64,000 bases of DNA from an uncultured Kordiimonas sp. Lineage in GTDB: Bacteria > Pseudomonadota > Alphaproteobacteria > Sphingomonadales > Kordiimonadaceae. Under the pieces are notes generated by a model, which was given only the letters and a program-made list of their open reading frames with translations, was not told where the DNA came from and did not search any database. How positions within the stretch are numbered: the stretch's first letter is position 1; the number at the start of each line of letters is the position of its first letter. The stretch lies in NCBI GenBank assembly GCA_947500295.1, contig CANMRM010000004.1:62001-126000 (forward strand). The letters run 5' to 3'. Positions 17,599 to 25,465 of the stretch are shown here, piece after piece. The translations under genes and the position numbers were made by a program.

Positions 17599-17964
17599 AT
17601 GAAACTATGCCTTGTCGTTGACGATTCGAAGGTGATCCGCAAGGTCGCCCGGCGCATACTTGAGGAGCTCAACTTCGATATTGAGGAGGCGGTAGATGGT
17701 CAGGACGCCCTTGACGCATGTGCTCGAAATCTCCCTGACGTGGTGCTTCTTGACTGGAACATGCCTGTCATGGATGGCCTTGAGTTTTTGAAAGCTATCA
17801 GAGCCAAAGAGGGAATCGAACAGCCGGTTGTCGTCTTTTGCACAACCGAGAACGACATGTCCCATATCCGCATGGCTATAGAGGCCGGCGCAAACGAGTA
17901 CATCATGAAGCCATTCGATCGAGAAATCATCGAAGCCAAGTTTACCCAGGTCGGCCTCATATAG
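17599..17964 (+). CDS. cheY: Single-domain response regulator CheY
   Basis: 121-residue receiver-only protein that carries phosphate from CheA to the flagellar switch. The acidic pair is in LVVDDSKV, the phospho-Asp in VVLLDWNMPVMDGLEF, the switch Thr in VFCTTEN, and the Lys in YIMKPFD. It starts after an AGGGAGA site and lies within the che operon, which supports the CheY assignment. Confidence 0.94.
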   Translation: MKLCLVVDDSKVIRKVARRILEELNFDIEEAVDGQDALDACARNLPDVVLLDWNMPVMDGLEFLKAIRAKEGIEQPVVVFCTTENDMSHIRMAIEAGANEYIMKPFDREIIEAKFTQVGLI

Positions 17965-17983
17965 TAATTTCAGGAATTTCAGA

Positions 17984-19264
17984 GTGAATTCTGCTGCTTC
18001 AAATCCCAATCCAGCATCGGGAAAGAAAAATGGGCCTTATCGTGTGATGGTTGTCGATGACAGCGCCATCATTCGTGGGTTTTTATGTCGTTATCTTTCT
18101 GAAGACCCCAACATCGACGTTGTTACCACGGCCAACAATGGTGCAGTAGCACTGAGACAGCTTCGGCAACACGATATCGAAGTGGTGGTTCTCGACATTG
18201 AAATGCCTGAAATGGATGGCATGACGGCCTTGCCGAGGATGGTTGATATTCAGCCTGACCTGCAAGTTGTTATGGCCTCAACACTCACGCGCAAGAATGC
18301 CGAAATCAGTTTGCGGGCGCTTCAGATGGGTGCGGTTGATTATGTGCCGAAGCCGGAAACGGCGCGCTCTGTCAATGCCAATATAGATTTTCGGCGGGAA
18401 CTGGTTGAAAAAGTGAAAGCCTGGGCGTCCAGACGGCGCAAGAAGCTTGGCATGGAACAACCGGAAAACGTGACCAACACAGGGCGTTCTGTTACTGCGC
18501 AGCCATCCTTTGCGCGGCCGTCCCGCCCACAGGCATCTGCTGGTTTTGTTTCTGCAAGTCGCCCGAAAGCCACGTCAGCCAGTGTGGCAACTGCTCGTCC
18601 AGTGGACCGCCAGACTGTTTCATCCGCGCCGACGATGGCGGGCGGGAGCAAACCCATTGCGCTCAAAAAGGGCTCCCCGCGAGCTCCCCGGGTAATGCTG
18701 ATCGGTTCGTCTACAGGGGGACCACAGGCTCTGATGAAATTTTTCGCAGGGTTTAAAAGCCGCCCCAAGGTTCCGATTTTGATAACCCAGCACATGCCAG
18801 CCACTTTTACCGCCATTTTGGCCGACCACCTGCACCAATCGACCGGATGGCCGGCGCAAGAGGGCAAGCATGGCATGGAACCAAAGCCGGGTGAAATTTA
18901 CATCGCGCCGGGTGGCAAGCACATGGAACTGGAAACAAGGGATGGCAAGGTTCTTATCAAGCTGACTGAGGAACCTCCCGAGAATTTCTGCCGGCCAGCT
19001 GTTGATCCCTTGTTCAGGACCGCCGGCAAGATATTCGGTGAGCGTATTCTGGCGGTTATTCTGACCGGCATGGGCCATGATGGCCTCAAAGGTGCCCGGG
19101 AAATCACAAAGGAAGGAGCAACATTGCTTGCACAGGATGAGGCAACGAGTGTTGTCTGGGGCATGCCTGGCGCTGTCGCAACCGCAGGCCTTTGTACAGA
19201 AGTGCTGCCTATTACAGAAATCGGGCCTGCTGCAAGCAAGCGGCTTGAAGGAGGAATCGCGTGA
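17984..19264 (+). CDS. cheB: Chemotaxis methylesterase CheB
   Basis: Removes methyl groups from chemoreceptors when phosphorylated. 426 residues from GTG 17984: an N-terminal receiver (VMVVDDSAIIRG; phospho-Asp in VVVLDIEMPEMDG), a long Ala/Ser/Arg-rich linker (about 150-225), and the C-terminal esterase with Ser in LIGSSTGGPQA, His in ITQHMPATFT and Asp in TGMGHDG. The linker is longer than in enteric CheB. The stop overlaps the cheR start (GTGA). Confidence 0.96.
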   Translation: MNSAASNPNPASGKKNGPYRVMVVDDSAIIRGFLCRYLSEDPNIDVVTTANNGAVALRQLRQHDIEVVVLDIEMPEMDGMTALPRMVDIQPDLQVVMASTLTRKNAEISLRALQMGAVDYVPKPETARSVNANIDFRRELVEKVKAWASRRRKKLGMEQPENVTNTGRSVTAQPSFARPSRPQASAGFVSASRPKATSASVATARPVDRQTVSSAPTMAGGSKPIALKKGSPRAPRVMLIGSSTGGPQALMKFFAGFKSRPKVPILITQHMPATFTAILADHLHQSTGWPAQEGKHGMEPKPGEIYIAPGGKHMELETRDGKVLIKLTEEPPENFCRPAVDPLFRTAGKIFGERILAVILTGMGHDGLKGAREITKEGATLLAQDEATSVVWGMPGAVATAGLCTEVLPITEIGPAASKRLEGGIA

Positions 19265-20100
19265 ATAATCAAGATTTTGAATTCCTCGCCAAATTGCTCA
19301 AGGAAAAATCGGGCCTGACGCTAACTCCCGACAAGGTTTATCTGCTGGAAAGCCGGCTCACACCATTGGCCCGCAAGCGCGGCCTGGATACGCTGGATGC
19401 CCTGGTGCAGAAGTTGAGGACAAGCCGGGACGAAGGGCTGGTTAAAGACGTCACGGAAGCGATGACAACCAACGAGTCTTTCTTTTTTCGGGATAACACG
19501 CCTTTTGATATCTTCAAAAACCATGTGCTTCCCGCGATGGAAAAGGCGCGGCCGAACAAGAAGCTGCGTATATGGTGCGCGGCGGCGTCAACCGGCCAGG
19601 AGCCCTATTCCCTGGCAATTCTCTTGAAAGAGAACTGGGCTAAATGGCAAGGGTGGAACATCGAGATTGTGGGTACTGACATTTGTACCCAGGTACTGGA
19701 AAAGGCCAAGGCAGGCGCCTACAGTCAATTTGAGGTGCAACGTGGTTTGCCGATCCAGATGTTGATCAAATACTTCAAGCAGGAAGGTGATGTGTGGCGT
19801 ATCAACGAAGATATTCGCCGCATGGTCTCATACCGCCCGTTTAACTTGCTCAGCAGCTTCAGTCTTCTCGGGTCTTTTGATGTTATATACTGCCGGAACG
19901 TGTTGATCTATTTTGACCAGCCAACAAAAAAAGATGTTCTGGAGCGCATGCATAGTGCTTTGGCAAAAGACGGTACGCTGTTTTTGGGAGCTGCAGAGAC
20001 TGTTCTGGGCATTACCGACAAACTTCGGCCGGTCAGGGGACAGCGCGGTATGTATGTATCGACCGATGGCAATGCCGAGGAATTGATGGGCCTGAAATAA
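19261..20100 (+). CDS. cheR: Chemoreceptor methyltransferase CheR
   Basis: SAM-dependent methyltransferase of 279 residues that methylates receptor glutamates. It has the N-terminal all-helical domain, TTNESFFFRD, the SAM-binding motif WCAAASTGQEPYSLA, and CRNVLIYFD. The start is GTG within the cheB stop overlap. It is the last gene of the operon; a strong hairpin terminator follows. No receptor (MCP) gene lies in this window. Confidence 0.96.
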   Translation: MNNQDFEFLAKLLKEKSGLTLTPDKVYLLESRLTPLARKRGLDTLDALVQKLRTSRDEGLVKDVTEAMTTNESFFFRDNTPFDIFKNHVLPAMEKARPNKKLRIWCAAASTGQEPYSLAILLKENWAKWQGWNIEIVGTDICTQVLEKAKAGAYSQFEVQRGLPIQMLIKYFKQEGDVWRINEDIRRMVSYRPFNLLSSFSLLGSFDVIYCRNVLIYFDQPTKKDVLERMHSALAKDGTLFLGAAETVLGITDKLRPVRGQRGMYVSTDGNAEELMGLK

Positions 20101-20115
20101 AGATAGATTGGGCAG

Positions 20116-20150
20116 AAAAAAAAAGACCGGCTTCATGCCGGTCTTTTTTT
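20116..20150. terminator. Bidirectional terminator between cheR and ctrA
   Basis: An 11-base perfect stem (20121-20131 pairing with 20137-20147, loop TTCAT, core GACCGGC) is flanked by A and T runs on both sides. It therefore can stop cheR transcripts on plus and ctrA transcripts on minus. Confidence 0.9.
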
Positions 20151-20166
20151 GTTTCAAGGATACGCT

Positions 20167-20874
20167 TCAGCTTGCTGCAGCTTCAGCTTCCTCTTCATCG
20201 GTTGGGTTGCGAAGCACGTATCCGCGGCCCCACACTGTCTCGATATAATTTTGGCCGCTTGACGCAGCAGCCAGTTTCTTACGGAGCTTGCAGATAAAGA
20301 CGTCAATAATCTTCAATTCAGGCTCATCAATGCCACCATACAGGTGATTGAGGAACATCTCCTTCGTCAGCGTACTGCCTTTTCTAAGCGATAGTAGCTC
20401 AAGCATCGCATATTCTTTGCCGGTGAGATGTACACGCTTGTTTTCCACTTCCACCGTTTTGGTGTCCAGGTTCACAGCGAGTTTGCCGGTGTTGATTATG
20501 GATTGTGAATGCCCTTTGGAGCGCCGCACAATCGCATGGATGCGAGCAACCAGTTCCTCTTTGTGGAACGGTTTTGTCAGATAGTCATCTGCGCCAAAAC
20601 CAAGACCCTTCACCTTGTTTTCCATCTCATTCAGACCGGAAAGAATAAGGATCGGCGTATTGACCTTTGCTGTCCTCAATTTCTTGAGTACATCATAGCC
20701 GTGCATATCCGGCAGGTTCAGGTCCAGCAGGATAATGTCATAATCATATAGCTTGCCTAGATCCAAACCTTCTTCACCCAGGTCGGTGCAATAAATGTTG
20801 AAACCTTCGGCGTTCAGCATCAGTTCAATGCTGCGGCTGATGGTAGGATCATCTTCAATCAAGAGAACACGCAT
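20167..20874 (-). CDS. ctrA: Cell-cycle master response regulator CtrA
   Basis: OmpR-family regulator that in alphaproteobacteria controls division, motility and, in Caulobacter, replication. 235 residues from ATG 20874: receiver ([20 protein letters not shown], phospho-Asp51 in [16 protein letters not shown], Lys in [11 protein letters not shown]) and the winged helix ([42 protein letters not shown]). The 30-residue upstream extension is not conserved and was dropped. The tail ends EAEAAAS; in Caulobacter the C-terminal alanines are needed for ClpXP turnover, so this tail may also be a degron. It is divergent from fliI and lies near chpT and sciP, its usual partners. Confidence 0.97.
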   Translation of the reverse strand: MRVLLIEDDPTISRSIELMLNAEGFNIYCTDLGEEGLDLGKLYDYDIILLDLNLPDMHGYDVLKKLRTAKVNTPILILSGLNEMENKVKGLGFGADDYLTKPFHKEELVARIHAIVRRSKGHSQSIINTGKLAVNLDTKTVEVENKRVHLTGKEYAMLELLSLRKGSTLTKEMFLNHLYGGIDEPELKIIDVFICKLRKKLAAASSGQNYIETVWGRGYVLRNPTDEEEAEAAAS

Positions 20875-20940
20875 GGTTGGTCCCTGTCTCCATAAACAAA
20901 ATCGAAGCACCTGAAGTTCGTTTTGCGCTGTGACTATCTT

Positions 20941-20957
20941 AGAAGTTGCCCACTTCT
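20941..20957. promoter_or_regulatory. Inverted repeat in ctrA upstream region
   Basis: AGAAGT and ACTTCT are perfect inverted arms separated by TGCCC, 67-83 bases before the ctrA ATG, followed at once by TTAACCA. This could be an operator or an RNA hairpin in the ctrA leader. No matching copy was noticed elsewhere. Confidence 0.35.
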
Positions 20958-21022
20958 TAACCACATAACCCGCTGATTTCAGGTGCCTTACGATGCTCGT
21001 CCCCCAAGCAACCTCTGGCGTT

Positions 21023-21048
21023 GTTAACGAATGTTAACTAAGGTTAAC
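21023..21048. promoter_or_regulatory. Three GTTAAC repeats with 10-base period (candidate CtrA operator)
   Basis: GTTAAC occurs at 21023, 21033 and 21043, each copy exactly one helical turn apart. Each holds the CtrA half-site TTAA. The spacing between TTAA units is 6 bases rather than the canonical 7. The array lies midway between divergent ctrA and fliI, so it could serve autoregulation, fliI activation, or both. Confidence 0.45.
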
Positions 21049-21122
21049 GAAAACTCCAAGAAAAATTGAATTATTAGCCATTCGGGGTGCTAGACACGGG
21101 TAGGACTTTACCAATATTTAAG

Positions 21123-21138
21123 TGGCACCCGATAAGCT
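21123..21138 (+). promoter_or_regulatory. Possible sigma-54 promoter before fliI
   Basis: TGGCACCCGATAAGCT has a perfect -24 TGGCAC and GC at the right distance (GG-N10-GC), but the -12 box is AAGC instead of TTGC. A transcript would start about 21150, just before the GTG at 21167 and its GGGGG ribosome site. Confidence 0.25.
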
Positions 21139-21166
21139 CGGCGCCAAACAACGATCGGGGGCATGC

Positions 21167-22531
21167 GTGCGCAGCCTAATCAAGGAAATCGACCGAATTC
21201 ACACTGAACGACGATACGGTCGCGTAACGGGTGTGCGTGGTCTGCTCGTGGAACTCGCAGGTATTGGTCAATATATTTCGGTTGGCTCACGTCTTGAAGT
21301 GGAAACACGTGACCGGCGGCGGGTGCCTATCGAAATTATCGGGTTCAGACAGGAAACGGCGCTTGCCATGCCCTTTGATGCGGTCGAGGGTATCGGTGTC
21401 GGATGTCGGGCCATGCTCACACAGTCCGAACCTATGGTGTTTCCGTCAAACGCTTGGCTAGGCAGGGTTGTCAATGCGCTCGGTGAGCCCATAGACGGCA
21501 AGGGGCCCATCCGGGATGGCCATCAACCCAAGCTTCTGAGGGGCACGCCGCCACCGGCTCACAGTCGGCAGCGGGTTGGCGAGAAAGTCGACCTGGGTGT
21601 CAGGGCGCTCAATACCTTTGTGACCTGTTGCCGGGGCCAGCGAATGGGTATTTTCTCAGGTTCCGGTGTTGGTAAATCCGTGTTGCTATCCATGATTGCC
21701 AGGCATTCCGCCAGTGACATCAGCGTTATCGGCTTGATCGGCGAGCGCGGACGAGAAGTGCAGGAATTTATTGAAGATGACCTGGGTCAGGACGGGCTTG
21801 CCCGTTCAGTTGTGGTGGTGGCGACATCTGACGAAAGTGCACTGATGCGCCGGCAGGCGGCCTTCCTGACTATGACGCTGGCGGAGCATTTCCGGGACAC
21901 AGGTGCAGAAGTTATGTGCCTGATGGACAGCGTGACCCGTTTCGCAATGGCGCAGCGGGAAATCGGGCTGGCGGGCGGCGAGCCTCCGACAAGCAAGGGC
22001 TATACGCCAACGGTGTTTACGGAACTGCCTAAATTGCTGGAACGAGCAGGACCCGGACCACGCGGCAGCGGCAATATTACAGGCTTGTTCACCGTCCTCG
22101 TGGAGGGAGACGACCATAATGAGCCGGTAGCCGATGCTGTTCGCGGTATTCTGGATGGCCACATTGTTATGGAACGCGCAATAGCGGAGCGGGGCCGGTA
22201 TCCGGCCATCAATGTTCTGAAATCCGTGTCGAGGACAATGCCGCGCTGCAATGACGACCGCCAGAATTTGCTGGTGCGAGAAGCCCGTCGCTTCCTGTCG
22301 ACCTATGCAGACATGGAAGAGATGATCCGGCTCGGTGCCTACCGTACAGGCAGTAACCCTGAGGTGGATGCAGCCATAGAATACAATCAGGGCCTGGAAG
22401 AATATTTGGGTCAGTGGAAAGATGACAACACGTCGCTGCAAGACGGTTACGATCAGCTTCAAACTATACTGCAGAATGGCCCCGCCGCGCATATCCTGAT
22501 GGAAGCGCTGGGTGCCCAGTCGGCGCAATAG
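21167..22531 (+). CDS. fliI: Flagellar export ATPase FliI
   Basis: Hexameric ATPase that assists the flagellar type III export gate. About 454 residues. I chose GTG 21167 because GGGGGC lies just before it and the protein then opens [11 protein letters not shown]; an earlier GTG at 21122 lacks a ribosome site. Walker A is in [17 protein letters not shown], Walker B near [19 protein letters not shown], and the Arg/DELSEED-like region follows. It forms a pair with fliJ and is divergent from ctrA; the fliI promoter is CtrA-dependent in Caulobacter, so the nearby TTAA sites are meaningful. Confidence 0.96.
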   Translation: MRSLIKEIDRIHTERRYGRVTGVRGLLVELAGIGQYISVGSRLEVETRDRRRVPIEIIGFRQETALAMPFDAVEGIGVGCRAMLTQSEPMVFPSNAWLGRVVNALGEPIDGKGPIRDGHQPKLLRGTPPPAHSRQRVGEKVDLGVRALNTFVTCCRGQRMGIFSGSGVGKSVLLSMIARHSASDISVIGLIGERGREVQEFIEDDLGQDGLARSVVVVATSDESALMRRQAAFLTMTLAEHFRDTGAEVMCLMDSVTRFAMAQREIGLAGGEPPTSKGYTPTVFTELPKLLERAGPGPRGSGNITGLFTVLVEGDDHNEPVADAVRGILDGHIVMERAIAERGRYPAINVLKSVSRTMPRCNDDRQNLLVREARRFLSTYADMEEMIRLGAYRTGSNPEVDAAIEYNQGLEEYLGQWKDDNTSLQDGYDQLQTILQNGPAAHILMEALGAQSAQ

Positions 22532-22545
22532 AATGAGATTGTGTG

Positions 22546-22962
22546 ATGGCTGAACTCGGCGGCATTATCCGGTTCCGCAAATGGCAACTTGACGAGCAGC
22601 GTAGAGAGCTCGCTGTGTTGCTCGAAGACAGGAGCGCGATAGGTGCCTCTATTGAGGCCCTGGACGCTGAAATTGCTGAGCAGAAAGTGCTTGCCGACAA
22701 TGATATGGCCGCCATGACATTGGGTGCCTACATCGAAGGTGCGCGCAAGAAGAAAGCCTGGCTCCTTGAGGACTTGAGAAAAAAAGATGAGGAAATTGCG
22801 GACAAACAGGACGTAGTGTCTGAAGCCTTCAGGGAGCTCAAGACCCTGGAGATTGCAGACCGACGCCAAAAAGAACGCCGCCAAAAAGAACTGCAGCGTC
22901 AGGAACAAAATGAGCTTGATGAATTGGGCTTGAAGGCCTTTGAAAAAAACGCGCTACCATGA
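22546..22962 (+). CDS. fliJ: Flagellar export chaperone/stalk FliJ
   Basis: 138-residue, strongly charged, fully helical coiled-coil protein, the expected shape of FliJ, which sits in the FliI ring and cycles export chaperones. Heptad-rich stretches run from about residue 10 to 130 (for example KKAWLLEDLRKKDEEIADKQ and RRQKERRQKELQRQEQNE). The ATG at 22546 follows a GTG at 22543 and a GAGA site. Sequence similarity in this family is weak; size, charge and the position 14 bases after fliI make the call. Confidence 0.88.
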   Translation: MAELGGIIRFRKWQLDEQRRELAVLLEDRSAIGASIEALDAEIAEQKVLADNDMAAMTLGAYIEGARKKKAWLLEDLRKKDEEIADKQDVVSEAFRELKTLEIADRRQKERRQKELQRQEQNELDELGLKAFEKNALP

Positions 22963-23042
22963 TGCCTGTTTGAGGTCGGAAATTAAATAGTCCGAGCAGC
23001 CGCATTGCAGAAACAGAGTCATGGTTATGGAAGGGACAATAC

Positions 23043-24437
23043 GTGAACCAACAGCCGGATTTTATGAGCTCGCTAACGCTGGAGCAGTTGCAGACTTATG
23101 ACCGTCAACATCATCTGCATTCGTTCACCGATCCAGATGCGTTGAAGCAAGCGCCGCCCTTCATTATCGATTCTGCGGAAGGCTGTTACGTCTCGGGTCA
23201 GCAGATCAAATTGCTGGATGCGATGGCGGGGCTGGGGTGCGTCAACATCGGATATGGCAGGCAGGAGCTGGCAGACGCCGCTGCACATGTGATGAGCAAG
23301 CTCTCCTATTATCATAGCTTCGCTGCCGTAACGAACCCCTATGCCGCGTCGCTGGCGCAGAAGATATCGTCGCTCGCCCCTGAGGAAATGAACAAGGTAT
23401 TCCTGTCGAATTCCGGATCCGAAGCGGTAGAAACCGCGTTGAAGCTTGTCGCCATCTATTGGCAGCAGAAAGGTCAGCCGACGAAGAAAGCGATCATTAC
23501 CAGGGACTATGCCTACCACGGTAGTACCATCGCCACAGCTGCGCTTAATGGTAACCGTGCAATGGCGAGCCAGTTCGGATTCACAGACACCATGCAGGTA
23601 TTGCGGGCGCAGGCACCATATTGGTACCGCGAAGGCGGGGACATGAGCCCGGATGATTTTGGTCTGGCGGCGGCCAAGTCGGTGGAGGATACCATCCTTG
23701 CTGCGGGCCCCGAGAATGTTGCTGCCTTCATAGGCGAGCCTGTGCAGGGGACGATGGGCATCATTATTCCGCCCGATACATACTGGCCCGAGGTGGAGCG
23801 CATATGCCGAAAATATGACGTTTTACTTGTCGCAGACGAAGTGGTTTCAGGATTTGGCCGCACTGGCCATTGGTTCGGGCAACAGTCGTTTGGATTCAAA
23901 GCCGATATCATGACGCTGGCGAAAGGCCTGTCGTCTTCCTATTTGCCTGTCGCAGCCACTGTGCTCTCGGACGAGGTTGCTGACACCGTTGAGCCTGGCC
24001 TCGGGCTGTTGCAGCATGGTTTCACGACGTCGGGTCATCCGGTTACATGTGCGGTTGCGCTCAAAAACCTCATGTTGATTGAAGAAGAAGGCCTTGTTGA
24101 GAAAATCAGAGATGATACCGGGCCGTATTTCGAGACGAAGCTCAAACAGGCCCTGGAGGACCTGCCACTTGTTGGCGAGGTTCGCGTGCGCGGCCTGATG
24201 GCAGCGGTTGAACTGGCGAAAGACAAGGAAACGCGAGAGCAATATCCTGCTGAGCTGGCAATCTGCGACCATGTGGGGCAGGGAGCGCTGATGCGCGGCC
24301 TGATCGTGCGTCCAACGGGCAACGTGATCGTGATGTGTCCGCCCTTTATCATTGGGCATGCTGAAATCGACATGATTGCGGCTGTTTTGCGGGAAGCATG
24401 TTCGGACGTTTACAACGCTCTTCAGGAACAGTCTTAG
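23043..24437 (+). CDS. Class III PLP-dependent aminotransferase (omega-transaminase type)
   Basis: 464-residue aspartate-superfamily class III aminotransferase. It shows SNSGSEAVETALKL for cofactor phosphate binding, RDYAYHGST, the Asp of VLLVADEVVSGFGRTG that pairs with the pyridine nitrogen, and the Schiff-base Lys in TLAKGLSSSYLPV. The start is GTG 23043 behind GGAAGGGA. Relatives include putrescine/diamine-pyruvate aminotransferases and beta-alanine transaminases; the exact amine donor is not decidable. It is convergent with a DMT-type exporter gene, with only 5 bases between stops. Confidence 0.9.
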   Translation: MNQQPDFMSSLTLEQLQTYDRQHHLHSFTDPDALKQAPPFIIDSAEGCYVSGQQIKLLDAMAGLGCVNIGYGRQELADAAAHVMSKLSYYHSFAAVTNPYAASLAQKISSLAPEEMNKVFLSNSGSEAVETALKLVAIYWQQKGQPTKKAIITRDYAYHGSTIATAALNGNRAMASQFGFTDTMQVLRAQAPYWYREGGDMSPDDFGLAAAKSVEDTILAAGPENVAAFIGEPVQGTMGIIIPPDTYWPEVERICRKYDVLLVADEVVSGFGRTGHWFGQQSFGFKADIMTLAKGLSSSYLPVAATVLSDEVADTVEPGLGLLQHGFTTSGHPVTCAVALKNLMLIEEEGLVEKIRDDTGPYFETKLKQALEDLPLVGEVRVRGLMAAVELAKDKETREQYPAELAICDHVGQGALMRGLIVRPTGNVIVMCPPFIIGHAEIDMIAAVLREACSDVYNALQEQS

Positions 24438-24442
24438 ATCCG

Positions 24443-25345
24443 TCACTCCGCCAGGGCCGGAGCTGGCTTCTCCCGGCCTTTCAGCCGTACCATCATGGCA
24501 TTACCTGTGACGATCATGGCAAGTCCGGCAAGCGCGGCAGCTGACCACTCAAAACCTTCAAAAATGGTCGATATCGTCAGGGCTACCAACGGCATCACCA
24601 CCGAGATGTATCCGGCCCGCGCCACACCGACCTGTGCAATCAGCCAGAGGTACACGGTAAAAGCGACTATGGTGCCGACGACTGCAAGATATAACAGAGA
24701 CACGACATAAGGCATGCGCGGATCAAAACTCACCGGCTCGCCCGACCCGAGCGCCACCAGAAGATTGAAGATCATCCCGTAAAAAAGCCCGAGCGCTGTA
24801 AAGGGCAAGATCGGGAAAGACTTGGCGGTGTTGGATGCGGCGATGGTATTGCCAAGGGAGGCGATCATTGTGCCCGCAATACAGAGTGCCAGACCAACAA
24901 CTGTATTGTCCCCCAGGGAAAACTGCACAATTTCATGGCTGAACACGAGCACAAGCCCGAGGATGCCGAGCAAAGCTGCACCAAGAATAGGGAGATGAAC
25001 CGGTAACTTGAGGAACAGGCGTGCAGATATAATGTTCATCAGCGACAGCATCGAAAAGGCAACGGCGACCAGCCCCGATGTCAGATATTCAGTACCCGCA
25101 TACATGAGGAAATAATTGAGCCCAAACAGAAAGATACCGGTGCCTGCGGCAGCCAGGTGACCTCTTTTGCCAAATGAGGGCTTCAACCCGCGCAGAGCAC
25201 ACCATGCCTGCAACAGCACTGCTGCAAGGGCAAACCGGTACACCAGCGACCATTCTTTGGCGACCACACCCAATTGGAATTCGATTCCATACCAGGTAGA
25301 TCCCCAGATCAAAACGCAGGCAACAAATGCTAGAATGACACCCAT
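24443..25345 (-). CDS. EamA/DMT-superfamily membrane transporter
   Basis: 300-residue protein with about ten transmembrane helices built from two EamA repeats (first repeat from LIWGSTWYGIEFQLG, second after about residue 145). Such proteins mostly export amino acids, amines or other metabolites. Placed tail to tail with the aminotransferase, it could move the same compound class, but that is inference. Flagellar genes flank this pair on both sides. Confidence 0.88.
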   Translation of the reverse strand: MGVILAFVACVLIWGSTWYGIEFQLGVVAKEWSLVYRFALAAVLLQAWCALRGLKPSFGKRGHLAAAGTGIFLFGLNYFLMYAGTEYLTSGLVAVAFSMLSLMNIISARLFLKLPVHLPILGAALLGILGLVLVFSHEIVQFSLGDNTVVGLALCIAGTMIASLGNTIAASNTAKSFPILPFTALGLFYGMIFNLLVALGSGEPVSFDPRMPYVVSLLYLAVVGTIVAFTVYLWLIAQVGVARAGYISVVMPLVALTISTIFEGFEWSAAALAGLAMIVTGNAMMVRLKGREKPAPALAE

Positions 25346-25465
25346 TGCTGTTCCTCACCGTCGGAAATCTGTATTAAAACGGCGCCAACCTTCAGCCTCT
25401 GGTCTCTCAAAAGCAAGTTGTTTTTGCTTATCAGTCAGAACAGAAAAAACGCGTCCCAGCCAAGC

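Noticed and set aside
21122-21166. fliI start at GTG 21122
   Set aside because: No ribosome site precedes it; GTG 21167 has GGGGGC upstream and gives the usual N-terminus.
25411-25429. Hairpin AAGCAA/TTGCTT as terminator of the fliF operon
   Set aside because: Only six base pairs of mostly A-T and a poor T run; too weak to claim.
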